DNA from: an uncultured Clostridium sp.
GTDB lineage: Bacteria > Bacillota > Clostridia > TANB77 > CAG-508
Direction of reading: 5' to 3'
Assembly: GCA_900553225.1 (NCBI GenBank)
Contig: USCV01000013.1
Location: 1 to 36,195, forward strand
Length of the DNA stretch: 36,195 nucleotides
Shown here: positions 1 to 9,151 of the stretch, one piece after another
Layout: each line of letters starts with the position of its first letter
How positions within the stretch are numbered: the first letter of the stretch is position 1
Program-made: the position numbers and the translations under genes
Notes under the pieces: generated by a model
What the model was told of the DNA's origin: nothing
Databases searched by the model: none
The model's input: only the letters and a program-made list of their open reading frames with translations

Positions 1-318
1 ATTGTTGTAATTATATTAGTACTTTTTTCTAAATATATAAGCAAATCTCTTTTTAATGAAGTAGAATTGTCGAAATATATTATATATTTAGCACCACTTG
101 TTATTTTCATGTATCTAGATAATGTTATTGATAGCATGCTAAAGGGTTTAAATAAACAAACAAAAGTAATGAAAATAAATATTATAGATTTATTAACAAC
201 TATATTCTTTATACTTTTTCTTTTACCTGTTGGAGGAGAAATAGGCTATATAATTATTTTATATATAAGTGAAATTTTAAACTGTTTGCTAAGCTTAAGA
301 GCACTGCTTAAAACCTAG
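1..318 (+). CDS. MATE/SpoVB-like polysaccharide flippase, C-terminal end (partial)
   Basis: The frame is open from base 1, so the gene starts upstream of the window and only about 105 C-terminal residues are seen. They are strongly hydrophobic, with at least three membrane segments separated by short basic loops (for example SMLKGLNKQTKVMK). The motif of a membrane segment, then a DNVIDSMLKGLNKQ loop, then a helix pair resembles the last helices of the MATE/MOP flippase superfamily (SpoVB, polysaccharide exporters). Such proteins move lipid-linked sugars across the membrane. The family call is by resemblance of this tail only. It stops at TAG (316-318) and faces a bidirectional terminator shared with the convergent mazF. 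Confidence 0.55.
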   Translation: MVVIILVLFSKYISKSLFNEVELSKYIIYLAPLVIFMYLDNVIDSMLKGLNKQTKVMKINIIDLLTTIFFILFLLPVGGEIGYIIILYISEILNCLLSLRALLKT

Positions 319-349
319 ATTTTAATATTTTAAAATTAACGACATTCAA

Positions 350-389
350 AAAATTAGATACAACATAAATTTATATTGTATCTAATTTT
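350..389. terminator. bidirectional intrinsic terminator
   Basis: A perfect 14-bp inverted repeat (350-363 with 376-389, AATTAGATACAA arms) has a 12-nt AT loop. T-rich tracts flank it on both strands: a T run follows the stem in plus direction, and six T follow it in minus direction. It lies between the convergent flippase gene and mazF and can end transcription from both sides. Confidence 0.85.
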
Positions 390-430
390 CATTTAACTAT
401 TAAATAAAGTTTTATTTTCATATTTTAAAT

Positions 431-775
431 TTATAATCCAAAGCTAATTCCTAGTGCACTATTAATTTTATTCATAATATTTTCATCTTCAATATGTCCT
501 ATCTTTTCTTTTAATCTGCTTTTATCAATAGTTCTTATTTGTTCTGCAAGTACAACAGAATCAGCTTTTAGTCCACAATCTTTTGGTTTTATTTCAATAT
601 GAGTAGGCAATTTGTTTTTTCCTATTTGCGAAGTAACTGCTGCTGCAATTACTGTGGGACTGTGTTTATTTCCAACATCGTTTTGTATAATTACCACTGG
701 TCGTATGCCTCCTTGTTCTGAACCAATTACAGGACTTAGATCTGCATAAAACATGTCTCCTCTTTTGACTACCAT
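431..775 (-). CDS. ndoA: type II toxin EndoA/MazF family mRNA interferase
   Basis: A 114-residue protein that matches the Firmicutes EndoA/NdoA toxin along its full length: MVVKRGDMFYADLSPV at the N-terminus, GSEQGGIRPVVIIQND, SPTVIAAAVTSQ, LPTHIEI and EQIRTIDKSRL. The family cleaves single-stranded mRNA (UACAU in B. subtilis) and is normally held by an upstream RHH antitoxin (NdoAI/MazE). The start is ATG at 775, because AGGAG (785-789) sits 9 nt before it; a TTG three codons upstream directly abuts the ribosome site. No antitoxin gene is adjacent: the next upstream gene is the gerS-like gene, so the antitoxin is missing or elsewhere. Gene neighbourhoods with alr, gerS and mazEF are known in Clostridia. 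Confidence 0.9.
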   Translation of the reverse strand: MVVKRGDMFYADLSPVIGSEQGGIRPVVIIQNDVGNKHSPTVIAAAVTSQIGKNKLPTHIEIKPKDCGLKADSVVLAEQIRTIDKSRLKEKIGHIEDENIMNKINSALGISFGL

Positions 776-866
776 TTTTCTCAACTCCTATATATATTTG
801 TATATCTATTCGTCATTTATATATTTTAAATATTAGTTTTAAGATAAACGATAGTCTCTACTAAAC

Positions 867-1542
867 TTATAAATCATTCGAATTTAAATTTTCTAACTTA
901 AATGCTAATACTTCTTCTTTGCTTAAACTATCAAATTTTATCTCATTATATAATATGTAAATTAATGTTTTATTGTTCTTATCTTGTATTAACATTTTAG
1001 TTGGTTTATTTGTATTTTTATCAATGTATAATTTTTTGCAAGAAGTGTAGTTATTTGCGTCTTTAACTTTAGTTTCCATTATATATTCCCCATTTTCTTC
1101 TTTAATACCTTTTTGACTATTATTTCTGTAATCATTTATAAAACTAGAAAGCCATAAAGTATTTTCAGTCATATATTGATAATTCTCCAAAATAGTACTT
1201 AAACCAAGTTTAGAGTTTTTTATTTCTAATTTTCCATCTTGCAGGATTGTTTGAACTCCTTGTATATTACTTGGTTCTAATACTTCTTGTTTTGCACCAT
1301 TTTCTTTGCTATATTTCTGACTTAGTTTATATTTATTTTCATTTTTATTACTTTGTACTGTTACTTCTATTTTAGCTTCATAAGAACTAATATTCAAAAT
1401 ATATTCTTCTACTCCTCCGAGCAGATTTATTAATTATATTATTTCCTATTTTTAAATTTTTATAATTACATTTTACAAAAAATGCAATTATAATTAAAAT
1501 TAATACTATAAACAAAATTAATATAATACTTTTCTTTTTCAT
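867..1542 (-). CDS. GerS-like germination protein (LolA-like fold), needs a +1 frame change at CGG (1419-1417)
   Basis: The first frame starts at ATG 1542 and encodes a short basic N-terminus, one long hydrophobic membrane anchor (residues 6-23), then residues to INKSA. It then hits an in-frame CGG and a stop ten codons later. Skipping the C of this CGG continues as GGVEEYILNISSYEAKIEV to the stop at 867, giving 224 residues. The main body has the SYEAKIEVTVQSNKNENKYK, WLSSFINDY and IYILYNEIKF features of Clostridia GerS/LolA-like proteins. GerS is needed for spore germination in C. difficile and lies beside alr or mazEF. A clear lipobox is not visible (FVKC), so a membrane anchor is more likely than a lipid anchor. 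The body alone has no good ribosome site, supporting a single gene. Confidence 0.75.
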
Positions 1543-1614
1543 TTTATTTTTATAACCATCCTTTCCTTTATAACACTAAAAAAAGAATAGTTTTATACTA
1601 TTCTTCTTTTAAAT

Positions 1615-2598
1615 TTATATGCATTCGGTTTTAAAGTATTCTATTAGACAATCCTTAACCTCTTTTTCTGAGTTTAATGTATTAATTTTTTCTCTAAATT
1701 TACTTGCATCTTTTAGACTTCTAACATAACATGCTAAGTGTTTTCTCATTTCTTTGATTGCTATATTTTCTCCTTTTTCTTTTACTGCTAAACTTAAATG
1801 TTCTAATATAATTTCTAATCTTTCTTCTTTATTTGGAAATTCTTTATTATATGTACCAAACTCTAAAAAATCCGAAATTTGTTTAAAAATCCATGGATTT
1901 CCCATCGATGCTCTTCCTATCATAATTCCATCTACATTAGTTTGATTAAATATTTTTAGTGCATCTTCTGGTGTTTTTATATCTCCATTTCCTATAACTG
2001 GAATACTTACTTCCTTTTTTACTTCTTTTATTATATCCCAATTAGCAGATCCAGAATAAAATTCTTTTCTTGTTCTTCCATGTATTGTAACAGCACAAGC
2101 TCCAGCTTCTTGTGCAATTTTGGCCATTTCCTTTGCAACAATATGTTCTTTATCCCAACCAATCCTAAATTTTACAGTTACTGGTTTATTAGTAGATTTA
2201 ACAACATTTTCTATAATTTCTCCTGCTAAACTTAAATTTAATAATAATTTGCTTCCATCTCCATTTTTAACAATTTTTGGTGCTGGACATCCCATATTAA
2301 TATCTATAATATCGGCTATATTACTCACATATTTTGTTGCATATTTCATTGATTCTACATCACTTCCAAAAATTTGTACTGCAATTGGTCTTTTTTCTCC
2401 TTCAGTATTTAATAACGTTTTTGTTTTTTCATCTCCATAAAAAAGAGCTTTAGCGCTTACCATTTCTGTACAAACTAACCCTGGATTAAATTTTTCGCAA
2501 ACTAAACGAAATGGCAGGTCTGTTATTCCTGCCATTGGAGCTAATAGTAAATTGTTCTTTAGTTCGACATCTCCTATTTTTAAAGGTTTTATTTTCAT
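1615..2598 (-). CDS. dus: tRNA-dihydrouridine synthase (DusB type)
   Basis: A full-length (327 aa) FMN-dependent TIM-barrel Dus enzyme that reduces uridines in the tRNA D-loop with NAD(P)H. Visible motifs are LAPMAGITDLPFR (residues 19-31, FMN binding), TEMVSAK, the catalytic cysteine in NMGCPAPK (Cys104), KFRIGWD, TIHGRTRKEFYSG (substrate and phosphate contacts), GNGDI and GIMIGRASMGNPW. The helical C-terminal domain is present. It starts at ATG 2598 behind a weak GGAAG site, 63 nt after rodA, and is probably co-transcribed with minD-minE-rodA. All CGG trinucleotides in the gene are split across codons. Confidence 0.95.
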   Translation of the reverse strand: MKIKPLKIGDVELKNNLLLAPMAGITDLPFRLVCEKFNPGLVCTEMVSAKALFYGDEKTKTLLNTEGEKRPIAVQIFGSDVESMKYATKYVSNIADIIDINMGCPAPKIVKNGDGSKLLLNLSLAGEIIENVVKSTNKPVTVKFRIGWDKEHIVAKEMAKIAQEAGACAVTIHGRTRKEFYSGSANWDIIKEVKKEVSIPVIGNGDIKTPEDALKIFNQTNVDGIMIGRASMGNPWIFKQISDFLEFGTYNKEFPNKEERLEIILEHLSLAVKEKGENIAIKEMRKHLACYVRSLKDASKFREKINTLNSEKEVKDCLIEYFKTECI

Positions 2599-2661
2599 TT
2601 TTTTACTTCCATTCCTGATTTATTTAATTATCTTATATAGCTTCAATAATATTACTTAGTT

Positions 2662-3768
2662 CTATTCAGCAAAAATTACTTTTTTTCTTCTTGCACTAAT
2701 ATTTAGTAGTAATCCAATCATTATCATATTTGTTAAAAGTGAACTTCCTCCATAGCTAACAAATGGAAGTGGAACACCTGTAATTGGTAATAGTCCCATT
2801 GTCATTCCTATATTTTCTACCATATGAAATAGAAAAATTCCTGAAATTCCAATTGCAATATAAGAACCTAAATCGTCTTTTGCAGTTTTGGCTATATTAA
2901 TTGATTTGGTAATTAAAACTGTATACAGTATAATAACTAAACCTGCTATAATAAATCCCATTTCTTCGCCTATAACGGAAAAAATAAAGTCTGTTGTTTT
3001 TGGGTAGAGAAAACCAAGTTGTGTTTGATTTCCTTTAGTTATTCCCATTCCGAAAAGTTCACCTGCACCAATTGCAAGTTTAGATTGAATAACATTATAT
3101 CCAGAACCCCTTGGGTCAAGGTCTGGATTTAAAAATACATCTATTCTTGTTTTAGCATGTTGAGGTAAAACAAAAAAGTACAATAAAGGTACTATAATAA
3201 CAACAGATATAGCAGCTATAATAATATATTTTTTATCTAGTCCTGCAACAAATAATATAAGAACTGTTGCTACTAAAAAGGCAAGTGCTGTACCATAATC
3301 TGGCTGTTTTATTATCAATAGCACTGGTACCATAACAACTAGTAATACACTTATTAGTTTTAATGGTTTACTTATTTCACTTTTTCCTTCATTTTGTATT
3401 TTTGTTGTTACCTTTGCAAATAATATTATAACAAATATTTTTGCAAATTCGGCTGGTTGAAGCGAAAATGGTCCAAGTTCAAACCAACTTGTAGCTCCAT
3501 TTATAGGTTTTGTAAAAAGCACTAATACTAATAAAATTAGAACAGCAGCATAAAAAAATGTGGATACCTTAGCTATTGTTTCATAATCAATTGCAATTAC
3601 ACAAATAGTAACTGGTATACCAATTGCAAGCCACATAAGTTGTTTTTTTAGTTCATCATGCTGTGTCTCTTGCGTTGCAGAATATAAAGCAACAATTCCA
3701 ATGCCTATTAGTAAAATAGTACATATTAGAATACTCCATTGCATATTCTTGAAAATACTTTTCTTCAT
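2662..3768 (-). CDS. rodA: SEDS peptidoglycan polymerase RodA
   Basis: 368 residues with about ten membrane helices and the SEDS family signatures: PAEFAKIFVIILFAK, IKQPDYGTALAF, the extracellular loop PDLDPRGSGYNVIQSKLAIGAGELFG, and the C-terminal GVPLPFVSYGGSSLLTNM. SEDS proteins are glycosyltransferases that polymerise lipid II. RodA, with its class B PBP partner, drives side-wall growth. The call RodA rather than FtsW or SpoVE rests on its place directly after minD-minE, the usual Clostridia order, and on its length. ATG 3768 follows AGGAGC at good spacing. The gap to minE is 24 nt, indicating one operon. Confidence 0.9.
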   Translation of the reverse strand: MKKSIFKNMQWSILICTILLIGIGIVALYSATQETQHDELKKQLMWLAIGIPVTICVIAIDYETIAKVSTFFYAAVLILLVLVLFTKPINGATSWFELGPFSLQPAEFAKIFVIILFAKVTTKIQNEGKSEISKPLKLISVLLVVMVPVLLIIKQPDYGTALAFLVATVLILFVAGLDKKYIIIAAISVVIIVPLLYFFVLPQHAKTRIDVFLNPDLDPRGSGYNVIQSKLAIGAGELFGMGITKGNQTQLGFLYPKTTDFIFSVIGEEMGFIIAGLVIILYTVLITKSINIAKTAKDDLGSYIAIGISGIFLFHMVENIGMTMGLLPITGVPLPFVSYGGSSLLTNMIMIGLLLNISARRKKVIFAE

Positions 3769-3792
3769 TCTTATGCTCCTATAATTTATTCT

Positions 3793-4389
3793 TTATTTTT
3801 TCTTTTTCTTAGAACTTATTGGTTTAGTAGACTTATTACTTTTTTTAGTACTTGCTACTTGCTTTGGTTCTTTTTCTTTCTTAATTTCTGCATCTTGCTT
3901 AGCTTCTTCTTTTTCTTTAGACTCTTGCTTATTTATATTGTTTTCTTTTATTTCATCTTTTTTTGTTTCATTAGATTTTGCATTATCTTTATTTTCTTTA
4001 ATTTTAGTATTATTTTTATTAGAATCCTGTTTTTCAACTACTGCTTTTTTCTCGCTTTTTTTTACTTCATCTGAAATTTTAGTATTTTTATTTTCATTTT
4101 TTATATTTGTAATCGGAATATTTGCATATAGTGCAGGTGCTCCTATACTACCATCTTCATTTGTTTTATTTGTTAATTTTACATCAATTTCTTTTTCATC
4201 AACTTCAATATATTTTTTAATTACTTCAATTATTTCTTGTTTCATCATTTCAAGGAAGTCTGCAGACACATTTGCTCTATCTTGCATTAAGACTAAATGT
4301 AATCTTTCTTTTGCAGTATCTTTGGAATTTGTATTTTTCTCTTCGCTTTTTGCAAATTTCTTGAAAAAACTGATTATGCCTTCAAACAT
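3793..4389 (-). CDS. minE: cell division topological factor MinE with a long Lys/Glu-rich tail
   Basis: Residues 1-92 are a complete MinE: an N-terminal amphipathic region (MFEGIISFFKKF), the anti-MinCD helix AKERLHLVLMQDRANVS, and the topological domain ending PALYANIPI. MinE stimulates the MinD ATPase and drives pole-to-pole oscillation. The protein then continues for about 105 residues of low-complexity Lys/Glu/Asn/Asp sequence ending in KKKKK, so it is 198 aa against a usual 85-95. The tail has no frame damage and is predicted to be disordered and strongly charged. It sits 28 nt after minD, and minC is not in the window. Confidence 0.88.
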   Translation of the reverse strand: MFEGIISFFKKFAKSEEKNTNSKDTAKERLHLVLMQDRANVSADFLEMMKQEIIEVIKKYIEVDEKEIDVKLTNKTNEDGSIGAPALYANIPITNIKNENKNTKISDEVKKSEKKAVVEKQDSNKNNTKIKENKDNAKSNETKKDEIKENNINKQESKEKEEAKQDAEIKKEKEPKQVASTKKSNKSTKPISSKKKKK

Positions 4390-4416
4390 GTTATATTTCC
4401 CTCCACTATTTTTGCC

Positions 4417-5211
4417 TTATTTCCTTCTAAAGAATTTTAAAATTTTACTCCAAAATCCTTCATCTCTGCCAGGTATTGTTACTTCTATATTATCTCCTAA
4501 TATTCTCCTTGCTATTTCTAAATATGCCTTTCCAGATGGTGCCTTTTTATTTGAAACAGCTGGTTCTCCTTTATTTGTTTGTGTAATAATGTATTCGTCA
4601 TCTGGAATTACTCCAACTAAATCTATTGAAAGTAAATCTACAATATCGTCTACATCCATCATTTCACCTTTTCTTACCATATTAGGTCTTAATCTATTAA
4701 CAATTAATTCTGGGTTTTTAATTTCAGAGGCTTCTAGTAGTCCGATAATTCTATCTGCATCTCTAATTGATGAAATTTCTGCTGTTGTAACTACAATTGC
4801 TCTATCTGCACCAGCTATTGCATTTTTGAAACCTTGTTCAATTCCAGCAGGGCAATCTATTAAAATGTAGTCAAATTCCTCTTTTAGTTTACTTGTAAGT
4901 TCTTTCATTTGTTCTTCATTTACCGCACTTTTATCTCTTGTTTGTGCAGCAGGAAGTAAAAAAAGTTCATTAAAACGCTTGTCCTTAATTAAAGCTTGTC
5001 TTAATTTGCACTTTTCTTCTACAACATCTACAATATCATATACAATTCTGTTTTCTAGTCCCATAACAACATCTAAATTTCTAAGTCCTATATCTGTATC
5101 TACAAGTACTACTTTTTTGCCATTTAATGCTAATGCTGAACCTAAATTTGCTGTTGTTGTTGTTTTTCCTACTCCACCTTTTCCTGATGTAATAACTATT
5201 ACTTCTCCCAT
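4417..5211 (-). CDS. minD: septum site-determining ATPase MinD
   Basis: 264 residues, typical for MinD. A deviant Walker A GKGGVGKTTTT (residues 10-20) with the signature lysine is followed by DTDIGLRNLD (switch I), YILIDCPAGIE (Walker B/switch II), VTTAEISSIRDADRIIG, and a C-terminal membrane-targeting amphipathic helix GFWSKILKFFRRK. MinD binds ATP, dimerises on the membrane and positions the division site with MinE. GGAGG lies 11 nt before ATG 5211. A promoter (5273-5301) and a small leader hairpin precede the gene, which opens the minD-minE-rodA-dus unit. Confidence 0.95.
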   Translation of the reverse strand: MGEVIVITSGKGGVGKTTTTANLGSALALNGKKVVLVDTDIGLRNLDVVMGLENRIVYDIVDVVEEKCKLRQALIKDKRFNELFLLPAAQTRDKSAVNEEQMKELTSKLKEEFDYILIDCPAGIEQGFKNAIAGADRAIVVTTAEISSIRDADRIIGLLEASEIKNPELIVNRLRPNMVRKGEMMDVDDIVDLLSIDLVGVIPDDEYIITQTNKGEPAVSNKKAPSGKAYLEIARRILGDNIEVTIPGRDEGFWSKILKFFRRK

Positions 5212-5272
5212 AAACTATTTTTCCTCCTTAAGTTATCTTTTAGATAACATAAAAACCATATTTTACTATAAT

Positions 5273-5301
5273 ATCATACCCCGAAATTGCCAAAAAGTCA
5301 A
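5273..5301 (-). promoter_or_regulatory. minD: sigma-A type promoter of the minD operon
   Basis: On the minus strand TTGACT (5301-5296), a 17-nt spacer and TATGAT (5278-5273) give a near-consensus vegetative promoter. The leader has a 7-bp hairpin (GTTATCT / AGATAAC, about 5232-5248) immediately before the AAGGAGG ribosome site, which could tune translation. The promoter lies between the spoIIE stop and minD, so minD need not depend on read-through from spoIIE. Confidence 0.75.
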
Positions 5302-5331
5302 GCAAAAAGCATTTTAAAGGCATTTTAGAAG

Positions 5332-7825
5332 CTACTTTGACTTAACTTTAGCTACAATAACAGTCATATCATCCTTTTCCTGACCATAATCATTATCTAT
5401 AGCTTCCTTAATTATAATATCTGCAATTTTTTGTACATCATCTGTTTTTATATCTTCTAGTAGATATTTAATCCACAACTCTTTATTTAGATACTCTTTA
5501 TTTGAGTCTATTACTCCATCACTACAAATAACTAATATGTCTCCATTTTGCAAATCCTTATCATATGTTTCTAAATCAATATCAGATAATATTCCTGCTG
5601 GTAAAGATTGAGATTTTAATATTTGTACTTGGTCATCTCTTTTTATATATGTTGGACAAGCACCATTTTTTATAAATTCAACATTTCCTGCATATAAGTC
5701 AAATATCTCTACATCTAGTGTTGCATACATGTCTTCTTCTGTATTTGCTGATATTGTTGAATTTATTAATTTTATCGAATTTTCTTTTTCAAATCCGGAT
5801 GTTAATAGTCTTTCTAACATCTTTATTGCTATTTTGCTACTCTTTCTTGCTTCTGGTCCAGAGCCCATTCCATCACTAATTGCAAGTAATATTTTTCCAT
5901 CTTCTAATTTAGTTTGCGTACTTGTATCTCCTGATACTGGTGATCCCTTTTGGGTTGTTTTTGAGACTCCTACCTGCAATCTAAATTTATCTTTTGAAAT
6001 GAAGGTGAACATACATATATCCTTTTCTTGTCTTAATCCACACTCTTGCTTTTGAAGTACCATATCGCAATTTAATACCTTTGATAAACATTGATTAATT
6101 TTCTTCATTCCGCATTGCAATCCGTCTTCATTTTCGCATATTGATGTATAAATTTTTACTTTATATCTTCCAGTTTTTTCTTTACTTATTTGCAAGTCTT
6201 TAACTGAAACTTCTTTTTGTTTTAATAAAACTTTTATCTTTTCCTTTTCTTCTACAAATTGTTCTTCTTTTTTAGTTATATCATTTGCAAGTTCCGAAAT
6301 AGCCTGTGAAACACCTTCTAATTGTTTTGATACATTCTTTTTATTTTCATCTATCTTCTTTTTCCAAATAAAATTCAAATTGCTAACTCTGTAAGAAGAA
6401 TTTATAGCCTTTATTACTTTTCTTATATCTAAATCTATACTATCATTTTTCGTGTTTGCACTAAATCCAAGTATATATCTATTATTTTTTTCCAAAACGT
6501 TAATTAATTCTCTTTGTGTCATAATTTCGTTTTCTTGTAGACTGGAATAGATTTCATCTTGAATTTTTTCATCATTATATAAATCATCAAATAGAATATT
6601 TTGTTCTAAGCCTTCTAAATTATTTTTTAGTTCCTCAATAAATACTTTTTTATTCTTTTCTTCTTGTTTTTTTATTTCATCTTCTGTTACTTCTGTAACA
6701 GCCGCCTCTCCAAAGCTTTTTGCCATTTCAGAAATTGTTTCTGAGATATTGTTTAATTTTTCCTTAGTTTCTCTATTTTCTTCTAATGCTCTTGTATTAC
6801 TTTCAGATAGTAATTTTTCTTTTCCATATGCATTTTCAATATCAATTCCAACATTTTTAGGTATGGCTAAAAGTCCTAAAGATGCAATTAATATTTCTTG
6901 GAACATTATAATTGGAACTACATTTCCATTTGATACGTATGTAAGTACTGCATTTCCTAAAACAAAACCAGCAATTACACCGAATTTTTCCTAATTTATT
7001 AAATAATCCCGCGATCATACCAGATATTGCATAAGATGCTATCATTATTGGTTCACCGTTACTAATAATTCCAAGCACTACTCCTATAGTAATTCCTGAA
7101 GCTCCTCCAATTAGAATTCCATGTTTCCATCCTAGTATAAGTACAATTAAAATACTTAAGATATTTTTTAATGAAAATCCAAATATTTTTATTGGTTCGA
7201 ATGCTGTTGCAGCTATTGCAATAAGAAGGCTTGCTCCAATAACTTCTTCTGTTGAAAAAACTTTCTTTTCTCCAAAATCTTTTACTACAGTTAATGAACT
7301 TGCAAAAATTTTATAAAAAAGTACAATTGAAACACTAACTAATAATCCAATTAAAAATTCGTACAAATAAAATGTTGTAAAGACCATTGGAATACTATTT
7401 ACAATTAGTGCTGATATAAATAAATGAATACCTATTCTTCTTTTTTCATTTTGTTCTTGTTTTATAATTGGTTTTCTAATTGCTGTTGTTATAAATAAAA
7501 CTAAAGAAGTAAATAGATATGCAAGCACCCCTTCTGTTCCTGAACTTATAAAGGTTCCTATTCCGCTTACTATAAATATAATTCCGATTGGAATACAATT
7601 GCTTAAAGCTGCTGCTAAAATAGCAACTCCAAAAACAGGCAAAATAACTGAACCTTCTAAATTGAATTTAACCATAGATATTAGAAAACATACAATATAT
7701 AAAACAATGTTTTGTTTTGTAAATACTCTTGTTATAACTTCTTTTATATCGCTTTTCTTTTTAAATTCTACATCCTCATAAGAACCTTGTTTATTTTCAA
7801 AGTCCTTTGCTATATTTTGAAACAT
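5332..7825 (-). CDS. spoIIE: stage II sporulation protein E (membrane PP2C phosphatase), needs a +1 frame change at CGG (6982-6980)
   Basis: SpoIIE dephosphorylates SpoIIAA and so activates sigma-F in the forespore; it also acts at the polar septum. Codons 1-281 encode the multi-pass membrane domain (about ten helices, residues 35-280), ending KLGKI. Then comes an in-frame CGG (codon 282), followed in that frame by 40 unrelated residues and a stop. Skipping the C gives KI-GVIAGFVLGNAVLTYV, then the cytoplasmic linker and the PP2C domain (LAISDGMGSGPEARKSS, NGACPTYIKR, VICSDGVIDSN, DDMTVIVAKV). The joined protein is 830 aa, the normal family length (827 in B. subtilis). GGGGTGG precedes ATG 7825. 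No internal ribosome site fits the downstream frame. Confidence 0.9.
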
Positions 7826-8255
7826 CCTTATACCACCCCTACTTTTTAAATTCTTATAGCATTTTAATACAAGGTATTAGTAATTATTTGTCGGTTTTGC
7901 TACACAGAACATAAAAAGTTTTTTACATCTTATGATTTATTTTTATTCTTTATTTTATATTTTTTATTTATTTACCATATTACGTTATTTATTTTATCGC
8001 AAAATGGCTAAAAATACAAGATTTATTCACAAATTCACATTATTATTACTACTAGTTTTTTTAATTATAATGTCTAAAAAATATATATTTAAGACAAATT
8101 CAACATAAAGCTTTCACTAATAATCACAGATTATTAATATGTTTAATATGGATTTTTGTAACACTATTTATCTATTATTCATATAATAAGTATAAAATAC
8201 AATTTATTTCATAATTATCTAATGTTTGAATATATTTTAAAAGGGGTGATCTTAC
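7826..8255. promoter_or_regulatory. divergent intergenic region between spoIIE and the plus-strand pair
   Basis: 430 nt without a gene that must carry promoters for both directions. Seen: a perfect 8-bp inverted repeat TAATAATC-ACA-GATTATTA (8118-8136) that could be an operator; CATATAAT (8180-8187), which resembles a sporulation sigma-E/K type -10 box upstream of the 8256 gene; and TTTGTCGG near 7890, which only partly resembles a Spo0A box. The rest is AT-rich (about 85 percent) with no ORF. Promoter assignments here are tentative. Confidence 0.35.
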
Positions 8256-8753
8256 TTGAGTGAAGATATGTCAGGTATGTTTGAAAAACTAAGCAGTATG
8301 TTAAGCGGAAAAGAAATTCCTCCTGATATGCAAAATATTGTACAAAATCTTACTTCTAACTTGAATTCATCAAATCAAATTTCGGAGAATCAAAATAACT
8401 CTAATTCAAACTCACCTGGTTTTAATTCTTCAAATTCAAACTCCTCAAATTCAAATTCTTCTGAATCTAATTTTGGTGGTTTTGGTTCATATACAGAAAA
8501 TAAAAAAGAAGAACGCAGTAATTCTGATTCAGGAAATGCACCAGAATTTGATATTAATATGATTATGAAAATGAAAACTATAATGGATTCAATGAAAAGT
8601 AACAAAAGTGATCCTAGAGCTAATCTTTTAAGGTCCTTGAAACCTTACTTAAACTCTAACAGGAAGGAAAAGGTTGACCAATATATTCAATTATTTAATA
8701 TGAGTAAAGTATTCGAAGTTATGAATCCTCTAGGTGGTGACAAGAAGAAATGA
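8256..8753 (+). CDS. conserved Clostridia protein of unknown function, Asn/Ser-rich linker
   Basis: 165 residues beginning with TTG at 8256 behind AAAGGGGTGA. It has three parts: an N-terminal short helical region (SGMFEKLSSMLSG), a low-complexity Asn/Ser linker with SNSNSSNSNS repeats (residues about 40-75), and a C-terminal helical part containing DPRANLLRSLKPYLNSNRKEKVDQYIQLFNMS. The last motif (LLRSLKPYL plus a charged helix) recurs in small Firmicutes proteins of unknown role (recognised by pattern). It overlaps the next gene by four bases (ATGA), so the two are translationally coupled and probably act together. No enzyme motif is seen. Sporulation control is possible from the promoter-like box and the spoIIE neighbour. 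Confidence 0.7.
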   Translation: MSEDMSGMFEKLSSMLSGKEIPPDMQNIVQNLTSNLNSSNQISENQNNSNSNSPGFNSSNSNSSNSNSSESNFGGFGSYTENKKEERSNSDSGNAPEFDINMIMKMKTIMDSMKSNKSDPRANLLRSLKPYLNSNRKEKVDQYIQLFNMSKVFEVMNPLGGDKKK

Positions 8754-9094
8754 TATATAATTTCCCATATTATTCTAGAGCATACTATAGAAGACCACAG
8801 GGTAGTAATTACTACCCATATAATAGTTATTACAATTCAAGATATTATAATAATATAAATTCAAATTTTTCTAAAAATACATCTAAAAGAGAAAAAAATT
8901 ATACTAATGAAGAAAAAAAACAAATAGAAGAAAGAGCCTCTTCTGATAATTCTGAAAAAGAGCTTTTTGAGATATTTGGAATAAAACTTTTCTTTGATGA
9001 TATATTGTTAATTTGTCTTATATTCTTTTTATATAATGAAGGGGTTAAAGATCAATACTTATTTATTTCTTTAATTTTATTACTATTAACATGA
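8750..9094 (+). CDS. small Tyr-rich protein with C-terminal membrane segments
   Basis: 114 residues. The N-terminal 45 are rich in Tyr, Asn, Arg and Ser (YYSRAYYRRPQGSNYYPY), like some spore-surface proteins. A charged middle (residues 46-75) follows, then about 40 hydrophobic residues beginning FFDDILLICLIFFLYNEG and ending LILLLLT, which make one or two membrane segments. It is coupled to the preceding gene by ATGA overlap and ended by a strong hairpin at 9100-9133. The tail with DDILL...NEG...LLLL is a pattern I know from Firmicutes hypothetical proteins, but the function is unknown. Confidence 0.65.
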   Translation: MIYNFPYYSRAYYRRPQGSNYYPYNSYYNSRYYNNINSNFSKNTSKREKNYTNEEKKQIEERASSDNSEKELFEIFGIKLFFDDILLICLIFFLYNEGVKDQYLFISLILLLLT

Positions 9095-9099
9095 TTTAT

Positions 9100-9133
9100 T
9101 AAAGGACTTGAAAACATTATTTCAAGTCCTTTA
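9100..9133. terminator. bidirectional intrinsic terminator
   Basis: A perfect 14-bp stem TAAAGGACTTGAAA / TTTCAAGTCCTTTA with a 6-nt loop. It lies between the convergent 8750-9094 gene (+) and the ferredoxin gene (-), with AT-rich tracts on both sides. Confidence 0.9.
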
Positions 9134-9151
9134 AATTTATATATCACCTTT

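Noticed and set aside
3739..4870. Long plus-strand reading frames opposite minE and minD
   Set aside because: They are shadows of Lys/Glu-rich coding (read as Phe/Leu/Ser) without ribosome sites.
8400..8470. Repetitive TCAAATTC-type units as a CRISPR or phase-variable repeat
   Set aside because: They are imperfect short codon repeats of an Asn/Ser linker, in frame and without spacer structure.
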